This document shows positions 17,192 to 28,400 of a stretch of DNA of 64,000 nt, piece by piece (position 1 is the first letter of the stretch; every line of letters starts with the position of its first letter). The notes under the pieces were generated by a model that did no database searches, had not been told where the DNA came from, and saw only the letters and a list, made by a program, of their open reading frames with translations. The DNA is from UBA6168 sp039819485 (GTDB lineage: Bacteria > Bacteroidota > Bacteroidia > Chitinophagales > Saprospiraceae): assembly GCA_039819485.1 (NCBI GenBank), contig JBCBRY010000007.1:1-64000 (forward strand), in the 5' to 3' direction. The translations under genes were made by a program, and so were the position numbers.

Positions 17192-18202
17192 TTATTTCTT
17201 GAAAATTTTGCCTGAGTAAAATCCATTTTCCGTTTGGATATTTATGAAATATTGTCCAGCCGAAAAATTTCCCAACTGTATTTGTTGAGTCCCGGTTTGC
17301 ATTGGCTGCCTATCAACTATTTGCCCGATACTATTGACAACCAGGACCTCTCCTTCTTCATTTATATTTTCGTCTACTTCGACCCAAACATCCCCTGCCG
17401 TCAAATTCGGGTACACTTTGATGTGCTGCCCCAGATCAAGTCGCTCTTCACTTGAGGTAATGCCTGTTGAAAATTGATAAACGGTGCCATCGGCCGGATC
17501 GTCCATTAAGCCTTCAAGTGTTTCCAGGTCACCGAAAGCAGTTGACAAGGCTACTTTAGGGCCTTGCGCTGGCCCCGACAAATACCAAAAGGCATCGTAA
17601 GAATAAGCAGACAAACTAAGGTTCTCCATCATGCCAATCATCGGCTTACCGCTGAAATCATGCACCAATGTATCACCAGTGATATCATTTGGACCAAACC
17701 GCACTTCAATATCATTGGAGCCTTCATACAGCCAAAGTTGCAGGTTGACAAAGTTGTTGGAAGGCAGGTAATCAAATAATTCATTATAAAAACCAGCATT
17801 TTTCCATTCGACTTTACAAATTCTACTTCCAAAGTTACCTTCTATTTTGTAGCTGATAGTAGAAAGCGATGTACCGTCATTGTACCCTCTGTCAATGAGG
17901 TCAGAACCGTATGCGAACAGAAAATCGGTTACCGCGTAATAACCGTTTGGATTGAGGCTCAAAACACTCCCAAGACCTACCTGATAGATAGTTGAAGCAG
18001 TATCACCCAAAAAAGCAAAGTCAAACCCAAGTGGTATCGCAAACTCCGGATCGTCCCAGATGCCGTTTGTCAAAGCAGTAGCCCCTTCTAACTCTTCGTA
18101 GGTTTCGGTAAATGATGAAAAAGTGTAAGGAAGGGTCTGGCTAAACCCAATAGAACAACCAAACATTAGAAAAGCAGTAAAAACAGTGTAGATCAACTTC
18201 AT
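17192..18202 (-). CDS. T9SS type A secreted protein, function unknown
   Basis: This 336-aa protein has a signal peptide (1-21, cleavage after GFSQ or before QTLPY), a middle part of beta-rich sequence with no known catalytic motif (IPLGFDFAFLGDT and SVLSLNPNGYY, as in proteins with a lectin-like beta sandwich), and a T9SS C-terminal sorting domain (IKVYPNLTAGDVWVEV to the end KIFKK). It is therefore expected to be exported across the outer membrane and cleaved or anchored. The single gene ends at the shared terminator. Confidence 0.82.
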   Translation of the reverse strand: MKLIYTVFTAFLMFGCSIGFSQTLPYTFSSFTETYEELEGATALTNGIWDDPEFAIPLGFDFAFLGDTASTIYQVGLGSVLSLNPNGYYAVTDFLFAYGSDLIDRGYNDGTSLSTISYKIEGNFGSRICKVEWKNAGFYNELFDYLPSNNFVNLQLWLYEGSNDIEVRFGPNDITGDTLVHDFSGKPMIGMMENLSLSAYSYDAFWYLSGPAQGPKVALSTAFGDLETLEGLMDDPADGTVYQFSTGITSSEERLDLGQHIKVYPNLTAGDVWVEVDENINEEGEVLVVNSIGQIVDRQPMQTGTQQIQLGNFSAGQYFINIQTENGFYSGKIFKK

Positions 18203-18284
18203 ATAAAATTGTTTATTGGTTAAAAAATGTGAACAAGTTTTTAATTGTGCTGATTGATCAACTTAGGGTCAAATGTTCGCTAAG

Positions 18285-18380
18285 TTGGCGCCGCAGTCGG
18301 CCCATCGGCCGCTCGGCGCAGTCTGGGGTCTGAGGGGGCAGCGACTCGGGCGACTGCCATACATACAGGGCTGTCCCCAC
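18285..18380. repeat. GC-rich quasi-repetitive spacer
   Basis: Short related words CGGCCCAT, CGGCCGCT, CGGCGCAG and then CTGGGGT, CTGAGGG, with GCAGCGACT and GGCGACTGCC, make a GC-rich island in an AT-rich spacer. Several short hairpins are possible, such as CGGCC with GGCCG. No gene is seen here. Confidence 0.45.
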
Positions 18381-18489
18381 GTTTATCAATCAGTACATTT
18401 AATTCCTAAAATTCATTTTTGTGCCGACTTATTACAGGTATAGCTCGGATGAGTAAAGTGAAGAAAGCGCTTAGTGTCCTGCAAAACAT

Positions 18490-19110
18490 TTATTGTAAAA
18501 CGCTGAATACTAATTTTTCAAAACTACTTTTTAAAGTACGCATGTGGTGGGAACTGACATCGTCCTGAATAGAAAACTCCTCTACCACTTCCAATGCACC
18601 TAAATTATCGATCACGAGCTCTTCGCCCAATATATTTATTAAGGCAGCCTCCGCTGCATTCAATTGATCTTCCGTATCTATGTCGATCATATTCAAGGAT
18701 CGAATAACAACTTCGATCATATTATCCGGTGTTTTATGGATCACATATGTCCATTTAGAAACATCGACCAACTGCTTCACCAAAAACCGATTATAAACTT
18801 CCAATTGAAAATCCCAGTCCTTTGGCGGCTTGCAATATCGGAATTCCCAATCCCTTAAATCAGGAGCTGATTTCATTATTTTATAACTTATTTCCATTCG
18901 CCTGCCATCGCCATTGGGAGAGATCATAAAATAATGGGGCCTTGAATTTCCTTCTCCTATTTCCCAAGAAAAAAGGCCAAACGCAAGCACGTGCTCGTCC
19001 ATGGCTTCTACAACGGCCTGCGGATCAGTCACTTCTTTAAAAAGGTGTTCGCTTTCCTGAAACCAATTCCAGAAACGATCAATATCAGCTTGTAGGTTAG
19101 ATGAACTCAT
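18490..19110 (-). CDS. Uncharacterised 206-aa cytoplasmic protein
   Basis: I do not recognise this protein. It has no signal peptide or membrane span, is acidic, and is built of mixed helix and strand. Notable features are an N-terminal helix rich in Trp and Phe (DRFWNWFQESEHLF), a conserved-looking FMISPNGDGRRMEISY and a KSAPDLRDWEFRYCKPP segment. The shape recalls small bacterial proteins of the DUF695 or immunity-protein kind, but the similarity is too weak to name. It stands alone, with the promoter region shared with the divergent lipoprotein gene. Confidence 0.65.
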   Translation of the reverse strand: MSSSNLQADIDRFWNWFQESEHLFKEVTDPQAVVEAMDEHVLAFGLFSWEIGEGNSRPHYFMISPNGDGRRMEISYKIMKSAPDLRDWEFRYCKPPKDWDFQLEVYNRFLVKQLVDVSKWTYVIHKTPDNMIEVVIRSLNMIDIDTEDQLNAAEAALINILGEELVIDNLGALEVVEEFSIQDDVSSHHMRTLKSSFEKLVFSVLQ

Positions 19111-19386
19111 GGCTTATTTTTTTTCTTTAAAACAGGTCGATGGCAGGTTGATAAAAAGTTGATGAGAGTCGATACGATCAATTACAAAACATTAAAAACC
19201 ACTTTTTTATCAACCTCCTACCAACCAATTCTTACCACTACCTAGCTTACAATATTAAATAAATATTCGAACAAGTTGAATGGCATACCCGATAAAATTA
19301 TTGTACAGAATATAATAATGCAGGTGTATCTTTTCGTTTCCTTTACCGTTCTATTCTTGTCTGTAACAACAATATCTACAAAACTC

Positions 19387-20013
19387 ATGAGGCACACTGC
19401 ACATCTAAAACTGATCCCTCTTTTATTATTCACTCTATTGCTTTCCTCGTGTGGCAAAGAATATTTAAACGACTTCGAAAACAATATAGAACCAACTGCC
19501 TTTGAGCTACCTGAATTTCCAGCCACCAACACCAACCAGTCAATATCCAGCACACAACCAACCGAACCGACAAGCCAGACTTCCCCTGCCGAAGAGGAGG
19601 AGGATCGGCAAAATGGCAAATCACTTCCCATGATGAATGTACCGACTTTTGGCTATTATTCGATACCTGACAATTCTCAGCCATTGTTTTCAAAGTCTTG
19701 TTTGATTGTGGAAAATCCGGAAACCTGTTCATCAGAAATGTTGGGACGCTGGTTAAACGAACAAATTAAAAACGAAGAAAGCGGCCTGGAAAAAGGCGAG
19801 TTCAGCATTCAGTATATTTTCTTCGAATTGGACGAAAAAGGAAAAATATTTAATATTCAACACGCAGGTTCCGATGGCAATACGTTATGTTGGCCGTGTC
19901 TGAATACGGCTATGAAAACCATTGCTAAAATGCCTGATTGGTCGCCCGCTGTAAAGGATGGAGTACCTTATAATACTTCTATTAAAATTCCGATCAGGTT
20001 TGAATTAATCTAA
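19387..20013 (+). CDS. Lipoprotein with a TonB C-terminal-like domain
   Basis: This 208-aa protein starts with a lipoprotein signal (LLLFTLLLSSC, Cys20) and a Pro/Thr/Ser/Glu-rich linker (about 35-75). Its C-terminal 90 residues resemble the TonB C-terminal fold: IQYIFFELDEKGKIFNI, a Cys-x-x-Cys pair (CWPC), MPDWSPAVKDGVPYN, ending in IPIRFEL, which parallels the usual KMPKWKPGKQNGKPV and PIRF. A lipid-anchored TonB-like domain without a transmembrane helix cannot transduce energy in the usual way, so a docking or competitor role is possible. The frame is open from 19276, but ATG at 19387 gives a clean lipoprotein signal. Confidence 0.65.
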   Translation: MRHTAHLKLIPLLLFTLLLSSCGKEYLNDFENNIEPTAFELPEFPATNTNQSISSTQPTEPTSQTSPAEEEEDRQNGKSLPMMNVPTFGYYSIPDNSQPLFSKSCLIVENPETCSSEMLGRWLNEQIKNEESGLEKGEFSIQYIFFELDEKGKIFNIQHAGSDGNTLCWPCLNTAMKTIAKMPDWSPAVKDGVPYNTSIKIPIRFELI

Positions 20014-20105
20014 AAATTAATTCCGGGTGGAATAAACCTGCAGAGTCATTCAATATTTAATTAAACTGTCCGTGAATTTGGAAATTCACCGCACGTTAAC
20101 GGCCA

Positions 20106-20576
20106 CTATTTTTCCATATATTTTTTCAACAACCCTCTGCTAAGTTGTTTGATTTTATTTCGCATAAACGGTGTCCAGCCCAATAAAGTCCCCGACATTC
20201 CGAGGGCCATGGACGACCATTTCCAAAGGTCAAATTTATCCGTATGCTGAATTATTTTGCCGTCCTTAAATTGAAAACTCGCATCTATTTTATTGTGAAC
20301 TTTTCGCCCCGTTTTTGAAAACGGATATTTTGCCTCCCAATGGGCCGAACCGTTTTGTTCGTCGGCCTGCACATCCGAATATGAAATATCAATATTCCCT
20401 TTTCCCCGCTCGATCAACATCCGCCACATACTTCCAGCCTCCGCCCCTTTTAACACACCAAACGCCGGATCTTCAAACACAATTTTTGTATGATAACAGG
20501 CGATCATTTTTTCGACATCGCCATTTTGAAAGGCCGTATAAAATTGTTCGATGACCTTTTTATTTGCTTGTGACAT
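20106..20576 (-). CDS. SnoaL/NTF2-like family protein
   Basis: A 156-aa cytoplasmic protein of the nuclear transport factor 2-like fold. The N-terminal pattern KKVIEQFYTAFQNGDVEKMIACYHTKIVFEDPAFG is typical of SnoaL-like polyketide cyclase-related proteins, followed by the strand region YSDVQAD, WEAKYPFSKTGRKVHN and FKDGKIIQHTDKFDLWKWS. Members include isomerases and dehydratases, but most are uncharacterised; I see no feature that fixes a reaction. A GAAGTCA-type word array separates it from the helicase gene downstream on the same strand. Confidence 0.85.
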   Translation of the reverse strand: MSQANKKVIEQFYTAFQNGDVEKMIACYHTKIVFEDPAFGVLKGAEAGSMWRMLIERGKGNIDISYSDVQADEQNGSAHWEAKYPFSKTGRKVHNKIDASFQFKDGKIIQHTDKFDLWKWSSMALGMSGTLLGWTPFMRNKIKQLSRGLLKKYMEK

Positions 20577-20591
20577 TTTTTGTTTTTTTTT

Positions 20592-20692
20592 AAGAGGTCA
20601 GACCGCTTCGCCGTCAGAAGTCAGGCAATTAATTATTAAAACCAATTTTATGTCTGACCTCTGGCAGCGCAGCGATCTGACTTCTGGCCTCT
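20592..20692. repeat. Quasi-palindromic heptad array (GAGGTCA/GAAGTCA words)
   Basis: The left arm has GAGGTCA GACCGCT, then GAAGTCA GGCAATT (20594-20630). The right arm has the complementary words TCTGACC TCTGGCA, then TCTGACT TCTGGCC TCT (20653-20692). Each arm is mostly in 7-nt phase with one 2-nt shift. The same words occur at 5333-5376. Confidence 0.7.
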
Positions 20693-20698
20693 AAAAAA

Positions 20699-21943
20699 TT
20701 ATTTTTTTTTCCTTTTATTTCTTTTATAATTTTTATGATCCTCTATTTCCCGCATCAGCTCTTTTATATTTTTCCCGTAATCGTCAGAAAATAAAATCGT
20801 GTCCTCATATTCCGCTTTATTCATTTCCAGTACTGTTATTTTTTTATGGACATATTTTTCTATTTCTTTTAATAAGGTTTTTTCCTGCTCACTGACAAAT
20901 GAAACCGCTTGTCCTTTATTTCTACCACGGCCGGTACGCCCTACCCGGTGCACATAATTTTCTGCTTTGTCCGGCAAGTCGTAATTCACAACAATATCGA
21001 CATCGGGAATATCGATGCCCCGGGCAGTTACATCGGTAGCAATGAGCATTTTCACTTTTCCCTCTCTAAAAAAACGCATTACCTTATTTCGCTCCGACTG
21101 GTCTTTGTCGCTGTGAATGACCAACGATTCGATATCGACCCGTTTCATTGCTTTGCTTACTCTTTCTGCTCTTACTTTGGTCCGTACAAAAACCAATATT
21201 TTTTTCCCTTTATTCTCATTGACCACTCGTTCCAAAAAAAATCTTTTATCATCCATTTCAATAAATGCGACGGCATGCTCGATATTCTTGGCGACTGGGT
21301 CTTTCGGTGATATTTGAATACGGATCGCATTTTGGTGGATCAGGGAATAGGCTAATTTTTTTATATAGTCATTAATTGTTGCTGAGAAAAAAAGTGTTTG
21401 CCGACGTGCCGGTAATTTACGGGTAAGATCTTTTATATCTTTAATAAACCCAAGGTCCAACATATGATCGGCCTCATCCAGAATCAAAGTCTCTACCCGG
21501 TGTACCTGCAAATATCCCTGACTGATCAAATCAAACATTCTTCCGGGTGTGGCCACTAAAATATCCACCCTTTTTTCCAGGGTTTTTATTTGTGGTTCCT
21601 GATCGACACCGCCAATTAATCCAAGCGTTTTTACATTGGTATATTTTGCCACCTCATCAAACACATTGGTAATCTGCAATGCTAATTCATGCGTGGGCAC
21701 CATGACGATACATTTGACTCCATCTTTTCTACGGCTTATTTTTTTAAAAGAAAATATTTTATTGACAATGGGAATGGCAAAAGCCGCTGTTTTTCCGGTG
21801 CCGGTTTGTGCAACGGCCAAAACGTCCTCTCCCTTCAAAATGTGCGGAATGGATTTATATTGAATATCCGTGGGTTTTTTGAAGCCAAGCTCTGCGACTC
21901 CTTTCATCACTTCCGGCTCTAAATTATATGCTTCGAATTTCAT
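20699..21943 (-). CDS. DEAD-box ATP-dependent RNA helicase
   Basis: This 414-aa RNA helicase unwinds short RNA duplexes, probably in ribosome assembly or mRNA decay. The motifs are complete: Q motif (GFKKPTDIQYKSIP), motif I AQTGTGKT, Ia PTHELALQ, Ib TPGR, II DEAD, III SAT, IV IVFVRT-like (ILVFVRT), V ARGIDIPDV and VI HRVGRTGR. The short C-terminal tail is very basic (NYKRNKRKKK), as in RhlE-type bacterial helicases. No domain after the helicase core suggests a more specific role. The gene sits between two spacer word arrays. Confidence 0.95.
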   Translation of the reverse strand: MKFEAYNLEPEVMKGVAELGFKKPTDIQYKSIPHILKGEDVLAVAQTGTGKTAAFAIPIVNKIFSFKKISRRKDGVKCIVMVPTHELALQITNVFDEVAKYTNVKTLGLIGGVDQEPQIKTLEKRVDILVATPGRMFDLISQGYLQVHRVETLILDEADHMLDLGFIKDIKDLTRKLPARRQTLFFSATINDYIKKLAYSLIHQNAIRIQISPKDPVAKNIEHAVAFIEMDDKRFFLERVVNENKGKKILVFVRTKVRAERVSKAMKRVDIESLVIHSDKDQSERNKVMRFFREGKVKMLIATDVTARGIDIPDVDIVVNYDLPDKAENYVHRVGRTGRGRNKGQAVSFVSEQEKTLLKEIEKYVHKKITVLEMNKAEYEDTILFSDDYGKNIKELMREIEDHKNYKRNKRKKK

Positions 21944-21957
21944 TAAAAAAATGAATA

Positions 21958-22053
21958 ATTGAAAATGAATAATTGAAAATTGAAAATGAGAACTACTGAA
22001 TTCGAAATATCTTATTTCTAATTTTTAATTCTCCATTTTCAATTCTCCATTAT
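21958..22053. repeat. Quasi-palindromic heptad array (ATTGAAA words)
   Basis: In-phase words ATTGAAA, ATGAATA, ATTGAAA, ATTGAAA, ATGAGAA run from 21958 to 21992. The right arm (22017-22053) reads on the minus strand as AATAATG, GAGAATT, GAAAATG, GAGAATT, AAAAATT. The spacer lies between two same-strand genes. Confidence 0.7.
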
Positions 22054-22275
22054 TTAATCTTCCTCCAATGATTGCAAATACATCTCTTCGACTATTTTTC
22101 TGGCCCACGGGGTTCGCCGTAAAAATTTCAGGCTTGAACCAATACTGGGGTCATATTTAAAACAACGGATGGGCAGGTAGTCGCCCATCTCCTCCCAGCC
22201 ATATTCCCTGACCAGTTTTTCGAGCATCATTTTTAAGGTGATGCCGTGAAGAGGATTGTTGGGTTGGGTTGACAT
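22054..22275 (-). CDS. VF530-family small DNA-binding-like protein
   Basis: A 73-aa protein matching the VF530 (DUF2132) family through NNPLHGITLKMMLEKLV, YGWEEMGDYLPIRCFKYDPSIGSSLKFLRRTPWARKIVE and its short acidic end. The family has a compact helical fold and has been proposed to bind DNA; the in vivo role is unknown. Length fits the family exactly. Confidence 0.88.
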   Translation of the reverse strand: MSTQPNNPLHGITLKMMLEKLVREYGWEEMGDYLPIRCFKYDPSIGSSLKFLRRTPWARKIVEEMYLQSLEED

Positions 22276-22285
22276 ATTGTTTTTA

Positions 22286-22368
22286 GTAACTCGGATTGTT
22301 AATCCGAGTAGTGATGTTCTCGGATTAACACCGAATAGTGACGTTCTCGGATTAACAATCCGAGTTAC
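22286..22368. repeat. 23-bp perfect inverted repeat with nested palindromes
   Basis: Arms 22286-22308 and 22346-22368 are perfectly complementary. Each arm itself contains the palindrome CTCGGATT-GTT-AATCCGAG or its reverse complement, and the middle carries two further copies of the word GTTCTCGGATTAACA (one starting at 22316). It could form a cruciform or a long RNA hairpin. Confidence 0.8.
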
Positions 22369-22401
22369 GTATAAAAATGCAAGTTAACAGGGTTTTGCAA
22401 A

Positions 22402-22438
22402 AAGTCAAAAGCCCTTCAGTATTTACACTGAAAGGCTT
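22402..22438 (-). terminator. Terminator after the SprB-repeat metalloprotease gene
   Basis: On the minus strand an 11-of-12-bp stem (22427-22438 with 22409-22420) is followed by TTTTGACTTTTTG. Confidence 0.7.
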
Positions 22439-22463
22439 CTGAACATTTTATTAAAATAATTTT

Positions 22464-25400
22464 TTATTCTACAATCATCAACCGTTTAACGCCCCACAGT
22501 TCGCCACTCGTCACCCGTAGCTGGTAATTACCGTTCGCTAAAAAGCTAAGATCCAGCTCTTGTTGTAATTGTCCGTTGACCGGAGTTGCAAAAACATGCA
22601 CTACCTGGCCGACGGCATTGTAAACAGTCATATTTATTTCACCAACTGTGCGGGTCTGTAAGGTAAGATAAAAACGGCCTGTACTTGGATTAGGCGTCAC
22701 TTCGAACAGGAGCCCGTTGTTGACTTCATTCGTACTGGTAAAATTTATCATGACAGTCGTGGTGGCTGTACATCCATTTCCGTCCATGACCACCACTTCG
22801 TAAGTGCCGTTGGGCAAATCGGTAAATGTACTGTCGCTCTGGAAATTTGTACCGCCATCGATGGAATACATCAAACCGCCCGTACCGCCACTGGCGTTGA
22901 TCGTCAAATTATTGTCCACTACTGTGGTACCAACCAAAACATCTGGTGATTCATTGATGATTATCACCGGGGCCATCCACTCATAACCGGTACTGTCCAT
23001 CACCACAAGGTTATATTCTCCTGCTGCGAGCCCAGTGTACAGGGTTTCGGACGTGAACGGCCCGCCATTCAAACTGTACATATAAGGTGCATAACCGCCT
23101 ACCACATCATTGATTTGGATGGAACCCGTATCAGCTCCCGGACAAATGACATTGATAGTGGCAAGAGAAATATTTTCCGGCATGTTGACCACTACTTCCA
23201 AAGAATCGGTACAGCCATTTTCATCCATGACTATTACATTGTAGGTACCATTGTCTGCTGCATTAAATTCATTCTCAGGTTGAAATGGTCCATTGTCAAA
23301 ACTATAACTAAAATCGCCTGTGCCGCCCATTGCGTCGATCGTTATAGTTGGGCCAAAAGCATTGCCCGTAGCTGTCACTGGATCAGGTTCTATGATGGTC
23401 ACATTCGGCGCGTTCAGTATTTGCCCGGTGGCATCCCTTACTGTCGGCTGATAGATACCTGCGGTGAGGCCAGGGAAGGTGGCATCGTTTTGAAAGTTCA
23501 TTCCATCTATGCTGTATTCATACGGAGGAATACCACCTGTTGCATTGATCATGATCTCCCCGTCCATTTCACCATGACAGCTCACTTGCTGATTGACGGA
23601 GGCAATCAGCTCCAATGCCGGAACATTGACCAAAACGGTGACCGACATTTCACAGCCATTAACATCCTGCACGGTGACGATGTGCGGCCCGTTTGAAACG
23701 CCCGTAAAAATATTCGAAGCCTGAAACAGGCTGCTGTCCAACTGAAAGAGATAAGGGTCAGCACCTCCGGTGACGTTTACCATAATTTCATCATTATTGG
23801 TCGTTGCGTCGACCAAGAGGGCAGGTGGTGAAAGGACGGTCAACGTAGTAGAAGAAACCGTAAATCCGCCACTGTCCATCACGGTGACAGTATAGTCTCC
23901 GGCGGCGAGGCCAGTAAAATCATTGCTGCTTTGAAACGGACCTCCATTCAGGCTGTATTCATAAGGAGGTACGCCACCTGTTCCTTCCACGGTGATGGCT
24001 CCGTCCTCGCTATCGGCACAGACCGCCATCTGAATGGTGGTCGCATCTACTGCCAAAGCTGGCACATTGACTGAGATCGGAATGCTCACTTCACATCCAT
24101 TCTCATCCGTCACCACGACGACGTGGTCGCCAGAAGCTACGGGGAAGAATTGATTGCCGTTTTGAAATGGCCCACCGTCCAGGCTATATTGTAAAGTGCC
24201 TGTACCACCGGTTGCGTTCACCGTTACTTCGTAACCATTGGCGGAAGCATCGCCTGCGATTGCTGGTGGTTCGGAAATGACAACCATATCAGTTTGAGTG
24301 AAATCATCGGTATCCAGTACAGTGATCGTATAAGTACCAGCAGGCAGGTTTTGGAAAACATTGCTGTTCTGGTAATTCACACCGTCCAGACTGTACTGAA
24401 AATCCGGGTTGCCACCGGCCACCTCCACAGTGATTTCACCGTCGCTGCCTCCGGCGCACAAGACGTCCTGAGTTTGGGTAGCGGTCACTACCAGCGTATT
24501 TATAAAAACCGTTGCGGTGGTTGTTTCCGTGCAGCCATTTTCATCCATCACCGTGATGTCGTAAGTACCATTGGGGAGGTCGGCAAAAATGTTCGAATTT
24601 TGGAAATTAGCCCCATCAATGCTGTACTGCAAGTTGCCGGTGCCGCCACTGGCATCCACCGTCACATCATTTTCCACTACTGAAGCGGAAGCCATAACGG
24701 CAGAGGGGTTTTCCAAAACAACCACATTCGTATTTAAAGTAAATCCTTCATCATCTTCAACTGTACCCTCATAAGTCCCGGCAGGAAGTCCACTGAATAC
24801 ATTGCCATTTTGGAACGGGCCGCCGTTAAGACTATACTGGTAGGGTGGAGTGCCGCCACCGACATTGATCGTGATGATGCCGTCACTGCCATTGTTACAA
24901 CTCACTCCCTGCGTTTGCAAAGCAGTAACAATCAACGTATTGACGGCCACAATGGCGATGGTTGTTTCCACGCAACCATTTTCATCCATTACATAAACGG
25001 TGTAAGAACCGTTGGCGAGATCTTCAAAAACATTACTGTTTTGGAAATTCGTACCGTCAACGCTGTACTGCAAAGTGCCCGTCCCACCATTTGCATCAAC
25101 GGTGATGGTATCCTCTGTAACGGTGGCCGAAACAATAATTGCGGCCGGATTCTCAACGACAACAGCGTTGGACGTAACTGACAGTCCATCAGCGTCCATA
25201 ACCATCACCTCATAAGTGCCTGCTGCCAGGCCGTCAAATGTATTTTCACTTTGTGGTGTGCCGCCATTCAAACTGTAGGTGAGCGGAGGTGTACCACCCG
25301 TAACATCAACCGATATAGCGGCATTACTGGCATTGAAGCAGTCCAGCTCCTGGGTCACATTCGCTGCTGCGATAATAGATGGTTCGAGGATTTCTATTTC

Positions 25401-28400
25401 AAATAATTGATTGTGCAGCCATTGGGTTTCATCGTCGACCACATCAAACAAAAACTCATCGGCTGCAGTCATACTACCATCGTGTTGGTAAGAAACGAGG
25501 CCATTGTTGAGATCCTCCTGGGTAAAGGAGCTACCAATTTCCAACTCGCTATTTTGCAGAAAGAGTGTCCCGTTTTCCGGAACGGACAAAAGGATATAAG
25601 TAGTCTGGCCGGGGATACCCTGTGTTTCCAAAAAGGCATCAGTAATGTTTTCACTTGCGCCTTGATTAACCGTCAACTTAGTATTGTTGAGTAAAATAGC
25701 AGGTGGAAAAACGACCGTCCCGCACAGCTCCAAATACCATGCGTCCAACGTGCCGTCATCGACACTTGGGAACAAATCGTCAACGATCAGCTTCCAGGTA
25801 CCCATCGTGCTTTTTCCATCAAACGCAGAAAGGGCCGTAAGCGGCTGAAAGTCCCCTTCAATAGCTGGTGATATAGGATCACAGGTATTTTCCAAATCAT
25901 CGGAGGTATTGGCAGCCTGGTCAAAAAAGCCGACTGACATGTCATCCTCCTGGCAGCCATCGGCCGTTGCAGGATCGCCCGGGCGGTCAAACAGCAATGC
26001 CGATGTTCCGTCAGGCCCTTCTAAAATAGCCAGCAGGTCACCAACCCAGGTATGCGAAATATCAAGATGGAGATAAACGGAGGCAATCGGCAGATCATCA
26101 TCCACCATTAATTCACTTTCGATTTCCCCTCCCCCGTTGGGCGGGATGTTTTGCCCTACGTCAGTGCTTTCGTACGTATCGCATTCGAGGCCACCTGTTT
26201 GAAAAGCATAAAACGGAGCGTAAAAACCATCGCTACAGGTATTTACCCCTTTTACGCGCCAGTAATAGACGGTTCCCGGTTGCAAGGTTGGAAGGTCAAA
26301 ATGGTTTTGATACACATCATCAGTAAAAGTGAGGGTCTGAAAACTGGGGTCAAGGGCTACTTCTATGATGTAATTTGTTGCCGCAGCCATATTCTCCCAC
26401 TCCAGTACGGCGCCTGCGGTTGTCACACCCGTTGCTCCGTCGACGGGGCTGATGAGACCCGGTGCGGAAGTAATTTCATCTAACACGATCAATTCCAGGG
26501 TAATCGACTGATCCACGGAGACGGCTACTGCCTCCACGATGATCGTGTAAGAACCTGGTGTTACGTTTTCCAGATCGCTGACCACGAAGGTCACATCGCC
26601 GGGCGGTACAATTGGATTTGGCTGAAAGCCAAATGTTGCCCCTGGCGGAACACCCGATGCAATAAAGCTGACCGCTTCATTGAAACCAACAAACGACTGT
26701 AGATCAAAAACGTATTCCACCTCTCCCTGCGGGCATGCTGTCTGCACCACCGGGCTGGCGTTGATCGTAAATGTTGGAGTGGAATTCATCTCGATCGTAA
26801 AGGGCTCATCCGAAATATCAAGGAACACATTGCCAGTCCCTTTTACCATGACCCTTGCGGCATTGGAGGTCACATCGGGCACCTGCACCAACTGGCTGCC
26901 ATCGTTCGGAGTACCTGACAACAACAAATACGGATAGGTAATCCCGCCGTCGATCGAAAGGAAAATATCAACACTGGAGGCGTTCACGGGGGCCTGATCA
27001 GTATTGGCGACATCCCAGGTTACCGTCTCCAAAAAGTTGGAACTCCATACCACACTGGCATCATTTGGTTCGGTCACCAGAAAAGGACCTGCGGCATCAG
27101 AAAAATTCAATTGCACATCCGTTTCACCGGTACAGCCACCACCGGGGTTGTTGTCGCGAACCGTACACCTGAAATTCATCTGCCGGCTCACAGAAGGCAA
27201 CACTTCCCAGGTGTCCGTCCCGTTGGCCAAAATGGTATTCAGGTTAGGGAAATAGCGACTGGGTTCCGGTGTTGGCAAAAGAGAACGGAAAGCAGGGCCA
27301 CTTGTATTATTGGGTGAAGGTGGCATAGTCGCCGGTTGGTTGTCCATTTGTTCCCAGCAATAGGTCAGCGCGTTGCCCATGTCAGGGTCACTACCTTCTC
27401 CCGTTAGCACAAAAGGCGTTTCGACGGGCACGTCATAGACCACCCCGGAAGTAGAAACAGTTGGTGCGCTGTTGCCATTTGGTGACAAGCTGGCACAGGC
27501 ACCTCCGTTGCCAGCAATGTGATTACCCATTTCCGCCAAACTAACGGCATGGAAATAATCGTCGCTGTTGTTCTGAACATTGGGGTTACAGATGCCCGCA
27601 TATCCCATGATGGTAGAGGCACTGCCCGGTTCCATTGCCGTCGGGGTATTTCGGTTACACGAATTGTTTTGCGTGTGGTTGCCGCCAAACTGATGCCCCA
27701 TTTCATGTGCCGCATAGTCTACATAAAAAGGATCTCCCACTGGGTTGGGCAGGCCGGTGACACCTCCCGCTTTGTTACCGTTATTACAAGCAGACCTTAA
27801 AAAGGCCACACCGCCACCGCCGGTGGAAAACACGTGGCCAATGTTGTAATTCGCATTTCCAATGATACTGTTACAGGTATTAATATTTTGGTTCAGCATA
27901 GCACCGCCGCTACCATTGGTATACGGATCAGTTGCAGCATTCAGGAATATCAGATCGTCGTTGTTTGGTATGATGACCATCGTCACATCGACGTCCCTTT
28001 CATAAATGCCATTGACCCGGGCCATCGCCGTATTCATCGCTGCCAAAACCTGTGGCTTGGTGCCGCCGTGGTACTGCGCATATTCACCCGTACAGGCCAG
28101 AGCGAGGGAATAGACCCTAAACTGACAATCACCCGTCACCTTCTCTGCCGGGCGTTTTCCTTTTAGTTCGTTTTGCAGCTTTTGGTTTTCTTCTATTTCA
28201 TCAAAATGACAGATGAACTTATCGTTCCGATGGAAATCCTTTTTATAATAACAAACGTAGTGATCCGTCTCTCCCACTGCGTAGATATCAATGTAAACTG
28301 AGCTGTGCCGGCCCGAAAGGATCATACCATGAAACCCACTGGGCGATATACCACAGCGCAGGTAAGCCGTCCCGTCGGTCTTACTCCAGCCGGCATAGGT

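Noticed and set aside
22804..28166. Many plus-strand open frames of 60-193 codons opposite the giant metalloprotease gene
   Set aside because: They lie antisense to a clearly coding repeat gene with steady codon structure, show no motifs, and arise from the repeated base composition.
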